A stretch of DNA of 64,000 nt from Macrostomum hystrix (Eukaryota > Platyhelminthes > Macrostomidae): assembly GCA_950097015.1 (NCBI GenBank), contig CATNEN010000002.1:2356001-2420000 (forward strand), read 5' to 3'. Below, in pieces: positions 31,101 through 40,429 of the stretch. Under the pieces are notes generated by a model that saw nothing but the letters and a program-made list of their open reading frames with translations, made no database searches and was not told the DNA's origin. The first letter of the stretch is position 1. The number at the start of each line of letters is the position of its first letter. Position numbers and translations under genes: made by a program.

Positions 31101-33385
31101 ACAAACTTCTTGCCAACCAGGAAGTACCGGAAATGCCGCATCGCATCTACGACTGCCAGCAATTCTTTGCGGGTCGTAGTGTAGCGGGTCTCCGGCCCTC
31201 GCAGCTTCCGGCTGTAGTAGCCAACAGGCCTTTCTACTCCATCAGACTGCAGCTGATTCAAACAAGCCCCTATGCGGTCATCAGAGGCATCTGTGTCCAG
31301 GACGAAAGTCACCTTCGGGTCAGAGGTGTACTCCGGGTACGCCAGTACCTCCGTTGAGCACAACGCATCCTTCAATCCCTGAAAGGCTCTCTCATGCTCT
31401 GTCTTCCACAGACCCTTCAAGCTGGTAACGTCCCGCTTAGTGAGCTCGTGCAATGGTGCTGCAATCCCTGAGTAATTGCGGACGAACTTCTTGTAGTACT
31501 GTGCCAACCCCAAGAAGCTGCGCAATTCTTTGGCGCTTCGAGGTGTCGGCCAGCCTCTGAGCTCGGCGATCTTATCCTCGTTCGTCAGGATGCCTTCTGG
31601 TGTCACCACATGGCCTAAGTAGTGCAGCTCCCTCTTGAACAGGTGGCACTTCTTCGGCTTCAGCTTGAACTGGGCTTCACGGATTCGCGTCAGCATCATC
31701 CTCAGATGCTCCAAATGGTCGTCAAAGGTAGGCGAGTGGACGAGTATATCATCGATATACCCCAACGCTACCTTTGGCGTCAGCCCCTCCAGCAGCTTGT
31801 TGATACAGCGCTGAAAAGACCCTGCCGAATCCGTCATGCCCATCGGCAACACAGTAAACTCAAACTGACCTCTGTGGTGAACCGAGAACGCGGTCAGGTG
31901 TCTATCCTGCTCTCTCAGCGGGATCTGCCAGAAACCTTGTGCAAGATCGAGGGCGGAATAGTACTGCGCCCCTCTCAAATGCTCAAAGGTCTGCTGAATG
32001 TCTGGCAGCGGATAGACGTGCTTCAGGCAGCGGCTATTCAACTCGCGATAGTCTAAGACAATCCTGATAGTCTTGTCTTTCTTAGGGACAATCAGGAGAG
32101 GCGTGTTGTAGCTGGAGAATGTCGGCTTGATGATGCCTTTCGCCAACATCTCATCCAGCATCTTGTCCAACTGTTCCATCAAGTGAGGCGGGATCCTCCT
32201 CGGTGGAATGCGAACTGGAGTGGGATCTGTCACAATGATCTCATGAGTGACTAAGTCAGTGACACCATGGTCCAGGGGATGCATTGCGAATGCCTCGCGG
32301 CACTCTCTCAACATCTCCTTAACCCGATGCCTCTGCTCCTCGGTCAACCTCTCACAAATCTCCACCTCCTCTAGCCATGCCTCATCGCTCTCCAGCCCTT
32401 CTGCCTGAACCTGCCTGACCGGCGTCTCCTCTAGCTCTGGTAGGTATTCCAGTTCGTCGGCCTTCAGTGGCCTCGCTAGCCCTACAAGACCATTGCGTCG
32501 AATAACCGCCGGGAAGCAAGAGGTATTGATGACTTCAACACACCCTGTCCCGTCAGCCATCGTCAGCAATGTCGGGGCCATCTCGACCTGAGACGCCCCT
32601 GGCTTCAGTCCTGACCTCAAGGACTCAACAAGCAGCGGCGTGCCGTGACAGTCAGTCCGGCCACCCGCTAGCTTCACCGCTACGAGCATCGAAGAGCGCG
32701 CTGGCACAGTGGTCTGCTCGAGTGAGTAAACCCGACTGGCCCTCGCCTCTCGCCTCGTGAACCTCAGCGGCACTCTGGTTCCTGACTTCATGGTCAGCAT
32801 CCCCTTCGGAAAGTCAATCTTCTGGGTGTGCTGGCGCATGAAATCGATTCCTAGGATGTTCTCGTGCTCGCCTTTCGTCACGCAGAACTCGACGTCTACA
32901 GCGTAGTCGCCGAGCCTGACCTCAAAGGCGACTCGCCCTAAAACCGGCAATCGAGAACCATCAAAGTTGCACAGGGCACTCTCTCCTGTCAGCACAGCGT
33001 GCGGCACTACATGCCGCAGAGATGCCCACGTCTCACTTCCAATCAGACAGCGCCTGCTCCCTGAGTCTAGGAGAAAAGGCACCGTCTTCTTGGAAACCAT
33101 CGCCGTCACATAGGGGTCAGCGTTGGAGGCATACCAACGCTCGAGGAAGCTGGTGCTAGGAGAGCCCCTACCCTCTCCTCCAGCTGACTCCTCAGTCTCC
33201 CTCAGGCCCGTCCAGGAACTGGACTGCGAGGGGCACTGCCGTCCGTGCTCCTCGCCGTCCCGTTTCCCGACGTCTGAGTGCCTTGGGCCTGCAGCTCGGA
33301 CTGCTGCCTGGGCTCTTGCCGTTGCTCTCTCGGGTACCCCCGAGTGTGGTGCTCGTAACGCGGCTTGGGTGGCCTCGTCGGGCAA
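28151..33385 (-). CDS. pol: Pol polyprotein of the gypsy element
   Basis: The 1744-codon frame is expressed as Gag-Pol by -1 frameshifting, so the first ~40 codons are probably not used. The domains in order are: aspartic protease (LLDSGS, about residue 105); reverse transcriptase (LDYRELN, then GYIDDIL, about 543); RNase H (LDTDASDD, about 694); a long linker; integrase with an HHCC zinc finger (about 1230-1265) and D,D35E core (HADVIG, HTDQGTNF, GQVEN). After the integrase come an AT-hook-like GRPPKG (about 1595), an eight-Asp run and an acidic/proline-rich tail. The linker (about 930-1105) holds six copies of an RCSQSCL motif. No stop or shift breaks the frame. Confidence 0.96.
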   Translation of the reverse strand: MPDEATQAALRAPHSGVPERATARAQAAVRAAGPRHSDVGKRDGEEHGRQCPSQSSSWTGLRETEESAGGEGRGSPSTSFLERWYASNADPYVTAMVSKKTVPFLLDSGSRRCLIGSETWASLRHVVPHAVLTGESALCNFDGSRLPVLGRVAFEVRLGDYAVDVEFCVTKGEHENILGIDFMRQHTQKIDFPKGMLTMKSGTRVPLRFTRREARASRVYSLEQTTVPARSSMLVAVKLAGGRTDCHGTPLLVESLRSGLKPGASQVEMAPTLLTMADGTGCVEVINTSCFPAVIRRNGLVGLARPLKADELEYLPELEETPVRQVQAEGLESDEAWLEEVEICERLTEEQRHRVKEMLRECREAFAMHPLDHGVTDLVTHEIIVTDPTPVRIPPRRIPPHLMEQLDKMLDEMLAKGIIKPTFSSYNTPLLIVPKKDKTIRIVLDYRELNSRCLKHVYPLPDIQQTFEHLRGAQYYSALDLAQGFWQIPLREQDRHLTAFSVHHRGQFEFTVLPMGMTDSAGSFQRCINKLLEGLTPKVALGYIDDILVHSPTFDDHLEHLRMMLTRIREAQFKLKPKKCHLFKRELHYLGHVVTPEGILTNEDKIAELRGWPTPRSAKELRSFLGLAQYYKKFVRNYSGIAAPLHELTKRDVTSLKGLWKTEHERAFQGLKDALCSTEVLAYPEYTSDPKVTFVLDTDASDDRIGACLNQLQSDGVERPVGYYSRKLRGPETRYTTTRKELLAVVDAMRHFRYFLVGKKFVVRSDHKALLWLMHQTEATGILGRWVERMSEFDFTIVHRPGKSHQNADSMSRKPDNPVNCSFGVVTPHNQFGASACTRQFSSQLEEGQEGDNKQVEVNEAAEPLRAVKPKAQDVVDGRPGWEAAVSEGLVEEPVLEPVEVRQDKAVLQGCQEDTTAGQPVRREAPVNGAPQSARCSQFCLQTVDAAVQTVATEGSWSQGATREEHWVRGCDAKAQVQTQVVAEGSEVKEKVPARCSQSCLQAPDPEPLVCPETEEEVSARCSQSCLQTPNPAVEEFSETGEKSLARCSQSCLRATNPAVSRSSGQEDQQLARCSQSCLPTVGLSVGQGAEVEGSCQTRCDQSRLSRTPPAARAPGSKDKEDKDSGELPPVRAVVTEFLRVPVSQVELLEAQHQDPAIRYLTELKLSGKDKPRFDQRLQMPKEVRDLLGAFEELEVRDGLLVIDFDDNRPPRPVLPKALDSRVFEALHDSPLAGHLGQSKTVQRVRDRFWRPGLWSEATGYVARCRTCLESKTRRKEIVPPQSYPVCEVLGRVHADVIGPLSQPSARGHRYILTLCDATSKYPFAYPMRNQKTKTVIKLLLDRFIPEYGAPAWLHTDQGTNFMSAEFEDFCKLYGIRHTHTCPYNPASNGQVENLNRQIKSVLTCLLEKDHKDWDLMLPACLIALRTSVHPVTGYTPYFLVFGREYRLPVDNTLTALAEYADLPDYLRHFQERIDQAVNCARDKLERYQVLREEHYQERPQARPLRPGQLVLLNNPVIESGEISKFHRPRQSVYVVLECKGETVYKIRRHGNTRKARKQVLVVHRRNLLPVPASICDRTEEANPARRKLGRPPKGSPPVADAAGEPADSDDDDDDDDEIGLWSARRWHLRPRVVSKPNLHEPAGPEICNGEEAGEAYGDVVVLPSDSPLPSPTLSPIPSSVHGEVAESVRAEDVGEAAQVGGARDQEPQQRPQRVRREPERLQVDPSRKSYFIRAMYGLPTMFQ
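30070..30585 (-). repeat. Cys-motif repeat inside Pol (RNase H-integrase linker)
   Basis: Six copies of an ARCSQSCLQ-type motif occur, with the last one eroded (TRCDQSRLS). They recur about every 25-28 residues after the first. At DNA level they share CAGGCAGGACTGGCTGCAAC on the + strand. The sequence between motifs is acidic and variable. Confidence 0.9.
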
Positions 33386-34491
33386 TCACGCCTCAGGTGT
33401 CCGAACTTCCCGCAACCAAAGCATGCCCCTCTTGGCGGCGCCGGTCCTTCCTGCTGCACGGCTCCTTGTGGTCGGCTGAGCGCCTGGACCAGCATCTCCT
33501 GCATCTTCTGCTGATGCTGCAGCTGCTGACCCTGGACCTCGACCATCTTGGTCATCAGCGATTCGAGTCCCTTCAGCGCAGCGGTAACACCTTGCGATGG
33601 CGGCCGCGCATTCAGGTCCTCATCCTCGCCGTGCACCATCCGAGCCGGCCCATCCTTCGCCCTCTGGACTGCCTCGTCGACCACCTCTAGGCGCTTCAAC
33701 TCTCGCCTAGCTTCCAGGAGTGTTCTAGGGCGAGTCCGCAGCAGGTGCTTGCGGTTCTCAACCGAAGTCCGAACTCCCTTAATAAACTGGTCGACCAACT
33801 CATAGTCCAGGTCTCTCTGGCGAAGGTTGGTGTAGGCCTGCTCACCGAGTCCCTGCAACGCATCAGCATAGTCATCAAGCGTTTCCGCTTTCTTCTGATA
33901 GCGATTGCGGAACTCGTCTCGGTACTCCTCAGGGCTACTCAGCGGCGCGAATCGCTCCACAATACGCTCCTTGAACTGGGCATACGTGAGCTCTTCGGGC
34001 AGCTTCATCCTGAGGACGGCATTCAGGCACTGTACATCGAGGTGGTCGAGTAGAAGGGCCTTGCGTGTCTCCGAGCTGCGAATCGCAGCCCGGGCGCAAT
34101 ACGCTTCAAACGCGTCCACCCACAGATGCACGTCCTGACCCCGAGAAAACTTGGCAATCTTCGCCGTCCTACCTTGTTGTTGTTCCACCTGCTTCTCCAT
34201 CAGGTTGAGCATCCGGTACACCAGGTCAGCCGTCGCCCTGTCGTCCAGCCTCGGTCGTCGTCGCCTTGCTGCCGCTGCCGCTGCGTCCCGGTCGTCGTCC
34301 TCGCCGCCAGACTGGTCGTCGTCGCCGAAGTCGCTCTCGCCGTCCTCGCCGTCGCCGACACAGCCGTTGCCGCGGCCGTTCCACCGACTCCTGCCAGCAG
34401 CTTCCTGCAGCGCACAGCCACCGCGAGACTCCAAGCTCCGGGCTACCTGCTGCCTCTCCTCCCTCTCTGAATCTAATTCCTCTTGGGACAT
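33202..34491 (-). CDS. gag: Gag polyprotein of the gypsy element
   Basis: 429 residues. An acidic/basic, low-complexity N-terminal part (about 1-95) precedes a gypsy-type capsid region (VDAFEAYCARAAI, FKERIVERFAPLSSPEEYRDEF). A Gln-rich linker follows, then one CCHC zinc knuckle (CFGCGKFGHLRRDC, around residue 357) that binds the genomic RNA. The frame overlaps pol by 184 bases. The ATG at 34491 is the first in frame after the primer-binding site. Confidence 0.93.
   Translation of the reverse strand: MSQEELDSEREERQQVARSLESRGGCALQEAAGRSRWNGRGNGCVGDGEDGESDFGDDDQSGGEDDDRDAAAAAARRRRPRLDDRATADLVYRMLNLMEKQVEQQQGRTAKIAKFSRGQDVHLWVDAFEAYCARAAIRSSETRKALLLDHLDVQCLNAVLRMKLPEELTYAQFKERIVERFAPLSSPEEYRDEFRNRYQKKAETLDDYADALQGLGEQAYTNLRQRDLDYELVDQFIKGVRTSVENRKHLLRTRPRTLLEARRELKRLEVVDEAVQRAKDGPARMVHGEDEDLNARPPSQGVTAALKGLESLMTKMVEVQGQQLQHQQKMQEMLVQALSRPQGAVQQEGPAPPRGACFGCGKFGHLRRDCPTRPPKPRYEHHTRGYPREQRQEPRQQSELQAQGTQTSGNGTARSTDGSAPRSPVPGRA
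33262..33268 (-). promoter_or_regulatory. -1 ribosomal frameshift heptamer GGGAAAC
   Basis: In the gag frame it is read G GGA AAC, the X-XXY-YYZ pattern. A -1 slip gives GGG AAA CGG in the pol frame. It lies 58 bases before the gag stop, inside the gag/pol overlap, and is followed by GC-rich sequence that could fold. Confidence 0.75.
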
Positions 34492-34535
34492 GGCGTCTGT
34501 TTCCGCAGTGAATGAGTAAAAGGCTAACTCGAATC

Positions 34536-34551
34536 ACACCGCTTTGCCACC
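34536..34551 (-). other. Primer-binding site
   Basis: TGGTGGCAAAGCGGTG begins two bases inside the 5' LTR on the minus strand. TGG at the start is the complement of a tRNA CCA end. I cannot name the tRNA. Confidence 0.7.
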
Positions 34552-34553
34552 AA

Positions 34554-35220
34554 TGTTGTACCTGTGGTAGCGTGGCACACACAATTGGTAAAAATAACCA
34601 AGACAGGAACTAGATTCCGAGAGAGAGAGTATCCGGCCTCACACTCAGATGCTTCCTAGCAGAGGAACAATCCGGTAGTCAGGCTTAGACAGCTAAGTTC
34701 TCTCGGGACTTCTTCTACCTAGTCCACGTTCTAGCCAAACTCACAGATCTTATGCTAGATCGGGTGACACACCAAGCTTCTAAATGCAGTGTGTGACCTA
34801 GACCAACAAGAATCGTCTAAGATCTTTAGAGAGCCAAAAGAATGGACACAGAAAGTAATCACAAACTGTTCCGAGCGGCATGAAGACTGGAGACAAGAAA
34901 CGTGCATATTCGTACAGAAGTCGTGCTACCATGATAACAACACCATCTCAAGGATTCGTCGGACTGTGCTCTACTTATAGTAGGAGCATTTGAGCGTTGT
35001 TATGCCAGTCTTCTTCCGAACTTAAGCGATTGCACCATGGTGTGCAATGTGACTCAGTGCGCAGACAGAGCTGGAACGAGAGAACGCGAGAGGAGGGGGG
35101 TGGCGAGCGGAAGTGACAGTGCACGGGAAACACTAACTACCAACCCTAGCCCTCCCACAGACCTAGAACAGCCTGACTCACAGATTGCCTGGAGGCTGCT
35201 CAGCAGTCTACAGCACATCA
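34554..35220 (-). repeat. 5' LTR of the gypsy element
   Basis: 667 bp. As the upstream LTR on the minus strand it should carry the element's promoter. I did not find a convincing TATA box. Confidence 0.96.
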
Positions 35221-35224
35221 TACC

Positions 35225-35835
35225 TTAATGGTCCTTCGCATCTATCGGATCGCACTTTTGTAACATACACTTAGCAGTTTTATCGGGTTCAACTTTGTTT
35301 AAATTCTAAACGAATTATTTAAATTCACTATTATTAAATTCAAGGATCTTAGACATTGGAGTTAAAAATTAGACATTGTGTGCATATGTACACTTCCTGT
35401 GTGAGTTTGTCTTCTCCTTGCATTAGTGAAATTATTGAAACTATCGATTTTTGCAAATCATTTCAATTTTCAATCTTTCAATTTTGCGAGGGTGTCCCGA
35501 AAGTTTCCAGGATGTTTTTTGTGTCGAACCAAATAAAGTTTTTCAGCAGAAAAAAATTGTCAGGATATGAGACATGAGAAATGAGACAGGGTACTGTAGG
35601 TGTTGGAAGGGACAACGGGCCGGATTTGGGAGCTTCGAGGGCCGTCTATAATGTCAATAGCCCCGAGCGCCAGAGTTTGCCAACCCCTACTCGATAGTAC
35701 TCAAAGAAGTAATCTACACGTTCTATATTAACTTAAACGCGTGAATTTTCAGACGCAATATTGGTTGAAAAAGTTCTGTTTTGTTTTATTTCGTCTTTCA
35801 ACTTTGATTTAGCCTCGAGCGAAGAAACTTAAAGC
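35225..35835 (+). other. Intergenic with a hAT-like fragment at 35612-35692
   Basis: GGGCCGGATTTGGGAGCTTC and the end AGTTTGCCAACCCCTA match the hAT MITE at 6505-6721, without its inverted arms. Otherwise no feature. Confidence 0.6.
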
Positions 35836-36862
35836 ATGCAAACTGCGGCTACCAACAGCAGCTCTCAGATCTACGAAGAATATATCAGACCTGCGGAAAC
35901 CATCATCGACGCCGTCTTCCGGCTGGCCGGCATCTCGGTCGGCTCGGCCGGCAACCTGCTGACGGTGCTGTCGGTCGCGGGCTTCCGTCAGATACGCTCC
36001 GCCACCAACCTGCTCGTGGCGAACGTGGCCGCGGCGGACCTACTGGTGTGCGACTTCTTCATGCCGACCATCCTGGCGAGCCGTCTGGCAGGGAGGAACG
36101 TCTTCCCACAGCTGGTCTGCGAGCTCAACGGCTTCGCTCTCATGACAGTCACCGGTGTCTCCAACTTCAGCTTCACGCTCATCGCCCTGGCCAGAAATGT
36201 GGCGCTCGACCTACCGCTCGACCTATCGGACTTGTTACAGTCTAGTCCGCATTTTCGCCTACTGCATCGCCTGCTGGGTCTTCTGGCTCGCGTGCTGCGG
36301 CCTGGTGTGGTGGCAGCGAGGCTTCGGCTACGTCAGCGTGGCCTACCTCTGCTTCTACTCGGACGACGAGTCGCCTTTCGGTCTGAGCTTCATGCTCACC
36401 CTGCTGGCCGTGGCCATCCCATCGATGGTGGCAGCCGTCTGCTACATCAACCAATTCGTCAGGCTCTTCCTCATCCGCAGGGCCGCTGATGCCTCCAGGC
36501 AGACCGACAGAACTACCGTCGACAAGGAGTGGAAGGCGTTGGCACACGTCATCACGGCCTTTATGGTGTTCAACGCTTGCTGGCTGTCGTACAGCATCCA
36601 CGTGTACTACGATGTGCTGGTCACCAGGGTCAGCCGGTTTCCCCACAAGGTGCTCACGTGGCTGGCCGTGTTCAACTCGGTGCTGAACCCGCTCATCTAC
36701 GGCCTGCTGAATCCGAATTTTCGGGGCTGCTTTCTGCACGTCCTTCGCTGCCAGCTGTGCGGCCTGCGCGCCCTGCCGACTGTGGAGCCCGCCGGGAACA
36801 TCAGGGCTCAGATGCAGTCGGCCACCTCGTCGGATCATCCGAATATCGAAGAGCCACTTTGA
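35836..36862 (+). pseudogene. Class A GPCR with a frameshift after TM3
   Basis: The first frame (35836 to about 36230) holds TM1 (GNLLTVLSV), TM2 (NLLVANVAAADLLV) and TM3, with the conserved Cys before it. The second frame (+1; about 36230-36862) holds TM4 (CWVFWLACC), TM5, TM6 (FNACWLSYSI) and TM7 with NPLIY, then a short tail. Together they make one intronless rhodopsin-type receptor of about 340 residues. The break lies in intracellular loop 2, where CGCTCGACCTA is directly repeated (36205-36228). The E/DRY position reads ARN, which is unusual. It is either a recent pseudogene or an assembly error. The ligand is unknown. Confidence 0.85.
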
Positions 36863-37467
36863 ATAGTGCAAACCCTTCTCATTAGTTACACCCGAAATAG
36901 AGATTCGAACTTTGGCTGTCTGGTTTCTTAAAATATTCGACGAAAAACTGTTTATTTACGAGTATATGGGTTATCGTGCATGCTGAACAATGAAGGGCGT
37001 CGAATCTACAGAAATTAAGGCTCATGCTTCATTCTCTACAGTACCAATGATCCATGGAATGGCAGTCTATGGTCAAAAGACACTAAACAAGAAGCCTGAG
37101 AACTCGAAACGAAACCATTGAGCATTGCAGACTTGACTAAAAGGCTGTCTGGCTGGCTGAGGGAGTGAGAAGGGGGTAGGCACGAGAGTAGATATTTGGG
37201 GTGGCCTGGCTTTAAAGTCCTCCCAGCCAATGAGCATGAAGCGGTGCCATCGGAGTCGAATTTCAGGTACGCTTTAGAACCAGTCTGACAATCCAGTTGT
37301 AATATATGTCATCATTAAGCCTTCCTTTTTTTTAAAACTTAGAGCTCTAGTGTCTATAGTAAATCGGGGGCTGCACATTTCGCTTCCAATATACTTGCGC
37401 AATCCTTGTCTGTTATTTTAGTGTCTATGAGACACGAAAGGCAGAAAGATCTCGAACGCGTAAATAT
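36863..37467 (+). other. Intergenic, no gene seen
   Basis: I see no exon or repeat with confidence. Confidence 0.4.
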
Positions 37468-37480
37468 TCAAAAATATTTT

Positions 37481-37520
37481 GCCGCGGAATCGAGCTCAGG
37501 GACCTTGGTGCTCGTGTTTC
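37481..37520 (-). mobile_element. SINE-A fragment (tRNA-like head only)
   Basis: On + it reads GCCGCGGAATCGAGCTCAGG then GACCTTGGTGC, identical to the head of minus-strand SINE-A copies at about 42601 and 40700. Confidence 0.8.
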
Positions 37521-37849
37521 TAATGAGCCGAGACATATTTAGATCTATGGATATCGCAGCAGAACTGGCTGCCACCATGCAGCACTGGTCCCTCAGAGCT
37601 TCATCAGTGACCGTCTGCACCAGGAACTTCACCAAGTTTGAGAGACCACAAATCGCAGCTGATTGCGCAGCCTCAGCGCAGAAATTATCTCTTATAGATT
37701 TGTCTTCAATATTCTGCACGAGAAAATTCACCAAACGAAATTGACCGCATCTAGCTGCTAATTCATGCATTCATGCAGCTGCGAGCTCTGAGATCTGGAT
37801 CAGCAACCGTCCGATTAGAAACTTCACCACCTCTAAGTTACAATCAGGG

Positions 37850-38446
37850 GGGCAAGTGGGTCAGCGGCTAACGTCGCTGCCTCGCACTCCAAAGGACGCT
37901 AGTTCGATTCACCCTTCAAGTCACGATTAATTTCGGGACTTGTTGGGGGGTTTGGACAGTAGCGACCGGCGGAGGTGCACCATATTTCGTGCAATCAAAG
38001 CTTGAAATAATAGCTTCGCTCCTACCCTTCTGTGTGCCTGTTCTGCGTTGTGTGAGTTGTGTGCGTTGGCGCTGGGGCGTGAGACCTTGCGGGGGGTGGC
38101 TGGAGGGCGGGTGTTTTCTGCCGCGCGCTTTCTGGACTTCCGTCAGCGCGATTGGATAAGTGTACACTCATCACCCGGCCCCCCCTGAGGACTGTTTTCT
38201 TATCAGCCTTCTTATCAGGCTTGGTCTGCTATGTGCGTGTGGGGCTGGGGTGGGGGACACTGCTGCCTATTCTGGGTGCCTCCTGCCCTCCCCGGCTGGT
38301 CTGTGCTGCTGTGTGTGGTGCCTGCTCAGGGGAGGCGGCGCGATGGGCGCAAAAGCACCTAGTTCGCCGGTCTGGGGGCGTGCCGCTCCGTCGCTTGTGC
38401 GACAAGTGCCCCGGCCCCCCTGCAAATAGATAGATAGATAGAGAAG
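37850..38446 (+). mobile_element. SINE-B, a second tRNA-derived family, with target duplication
   Basis: The tRNA-like head has TCAGCGGCTAACGTCGCTGC and the B-box-like AGTTCGATTC. The element ends in a GATA-repeat tail (38427-38441). The 13-bp AAGTTACAATCAG flanks it on both sides (about 37836-37848 and 38444-38456). The sequence differs from SINE-A outside the promoter boxes. The body is GC-rich and about 500 bp, long for a SINE. Confidence 0.85.
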
Positions 38447-38574
38447 TTACAATCAGTAGAAGTAAAAGCACGGTTTGATGCCATCTCGCAGTGCTGGTCT
38501 CTGACGCTTTGGTCAGGAACTGTTTGCCCAAGAAGTTTTATCACTTCTGAATGACCTGACATTTATATTGCTGC

Positions 38575-38790
38575 CTTTATACAGCACTGCCGACCTCCAA
38601 GGCACAGTGAAAGTGTACACTGCCTGACTATGAGAAAGTCAGGGGAGATGTACACACCTGAGTGAGTGTGTGCCTGAGTGCAGTATCTGTTGTGTGTGTG
38701 CTCAGGAGTCAGCGAAATGGGCAGAATTGCCTCCTCGCTGGGTGTGGGTCTAGTGCCGTCAAGTGATGCGCAATTGCTCGCACTCACACT
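38575..38790 (+). mobile_element. SINE-A copy 4, 5'-truncated
   Basis: It starts inside the body (CGACCTCCAAGGCACAGTG), with no tRNA head, and continues through TCAGGAGTCAGCGAAATGGG to a degenerate tail. Confidence 0.85.
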
Positions 38791-39159
38791 GGGCTCCGTT
38801 TAGCTCCCGGGCTGAGACATTTGAATGCACTTGTCACATCAGTCTACTGACAGTAGGAAAGTTAGCACTGATCTCCTCGGATTATCAAATTCGAGATTTC
38901 CACATGAATTGTTGATTGTAGCAAGACGACTTTGCGACTGCGATCTACAACTAGGCGCCAACTTAGGAACAGAGCCGATGTGTATTAGTGTATTGCTAAT
39001 GAGAATCCATGATTTAGATTTCGACGCACCAAATTGAAAATGCTACATGCACAGTTTCAGTTCAAGCAATATGCCGATAGCAAGCTTTGAAAGTGATTTG
39101 GATGTCTATGTTTTGAAGACTGCGTGAAGTTTTTAAAAATAATAATTTACAATGGTCAC
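38791..39159 (+). other. Intergenic, no gene seen
   Basis: No supported feature. Confidence 0.4.
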
Positions 39160-39575
39160 CTCATTTCATTTATGCCCAAAGCACCCACCTCACTCCATAA
39201 ATGCCCAAAGCACCCACCTCACTCCATAAATGCTTGAACAGCCACCTCACTCCATAATTGCCCAAAGCACCGACCTCACTCCATAAATGCCCAAAGCACC
39301 CACCTCGCCCAATAAATGCCCAAAGCACCCACCTCACTCCATAAATTCCCAAAGCATCCACCTCACCCAATAAATGCCCAAAGCACCCACCTCGCCCAAT
39401 AAATGCCCAAAGCACCCACCTCACCCAATAAATGCCCAAAGCACCCACCTCACCCAATAAATGCCCAAATGCACCCACCTCGCTCCATAAATGCCCAAAG
39501 CATCCACCTCACTCCATAAATGCCCAAAGCACCCACCTCACTCCATAAATGCCCAAAGCACCCACCTAAATCCTA
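39160..39575 (+). repeat. 29-bp tandem array
   Basis: There are about 14 copies of a unit containing CCCAAAGCACCCACCTCACT, with CACTCCATAA/CGCCCAATAA variants and small indels. Confidence 0.95.
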
Positions 39576-40429
39576 AAAACACACAGCAGAAGCCCCACTG
39601 GTATATAGCACTTTTACTCATGCTCTAACTATCGTTATCTAGATTCTGAGTACGTTAAAAATTGCAATATAAAAATTAACAAACACCTTTTGTCATGTAC
39701 GAAGACATGAGTGTCATGATGTCATAGTTTTAGAAAACAGAATAATTAAACTCATGAATTTTAACTCAACATTAAACTTCAAAGAGCCAGCACTTGCCGT
39801 TTTGAGCCTATGAAAAGATAATAAAACAAATTTCACTGCTAGTTTCTAAGAACTGTCAGATATTCGCCACTTTGTGTTTCTCAAGTGAAGAACATTTTTA
39901 GAAAAACGTAATCGCATTTTTAATTAAGACCTTTCATCAGCCGACAAAAGTGTCCGTTGCGTGCTGTTTGAGGAAGCAGTTGCGAAGCTGGGATCAATTA
40001 TTCTGCTAATTCTGCAGAACATCGCTGATTGGCTGTGCTGGCTGAATCGCAACAGAATAAATGGCTGCTCACGAGTGCTACCGAGACGAGACCTCACGGT
40101 ACATGGGCAACTGTCTGTAAGGCATTTCATTTTTCACCATCGGAGAAGATTTGAGCTGGTCCGAAGCTTTCCGACAAGGAGCAAAATCCCAGGTGAGGCC
40201 TTGTGCTCGATCGATATTCGTTTTCTAGCTGTGTGGTTTCGGAGTTGGCAGTCTCGCATTCGTATCGCGGGAGGCAAATTTTAGTTTTTTGCGTCTTAAA
40301 TTATTGATGAATCCGAGGCCTGCGTGGCTCGGGTTAATCTTTCGCGATCTGATATCAAAGAACGTTGCTTGATCGTGTGCGCCGTTGTTTCCATTCTGTA
40401 GTCTTTTTTAGTTTACTTATTTTGCAAGA
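39576..40429 (+). other. Intergenic, no gene seen
   Basis: ORF 39961-40284 has no family feature, and I do not call it. Confidence 0.4.

Larger units (their letters stand above)
26074..35220 (-). mobile_element. Complete Ty3/gypsy LTR retrotransposon
   Basis: The 9147-bp element lies on the minus strand and is flanked by the 4-bp target duplication TACC (26070-26073 and 35221-35224). The two 667-bp LTRs start TGTTGTACC and end ACATCA. They are the same length and identical wherever I compared them, so insertion is recent. The order on the minus strand is LTR, primer-binding site, gag, pol (protease, RT, RNase H, integrase), a third ORF, purine tract, LTR. The domain order with integrase after RNase H defines Ty3/gypsy. 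No frame break is seen. Confidence 0.97.
37468..38562 (-). pseudogene. Ankyrin-like repeat gene, decayed and split by a SINE
   Basis: Minus-strand fragments at 38446-38562 and 37468-37850 share a repeating pattern of about 38 residues (VKFLVQTVTDEALRDQCC; VIKLLGQTVPDQSVRDQHC). This resembles ankyrin or another helical solenoid. SINE-B interrupts one repeat exactly between its duplicated target sites. Past the SINE the reading frame is broken by a shift and stops near 37760. The C-terminal end of the last ORF is made of antisense SINE-A sequence (37481-37520). I see no intact gene. Confidence 0.6.
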
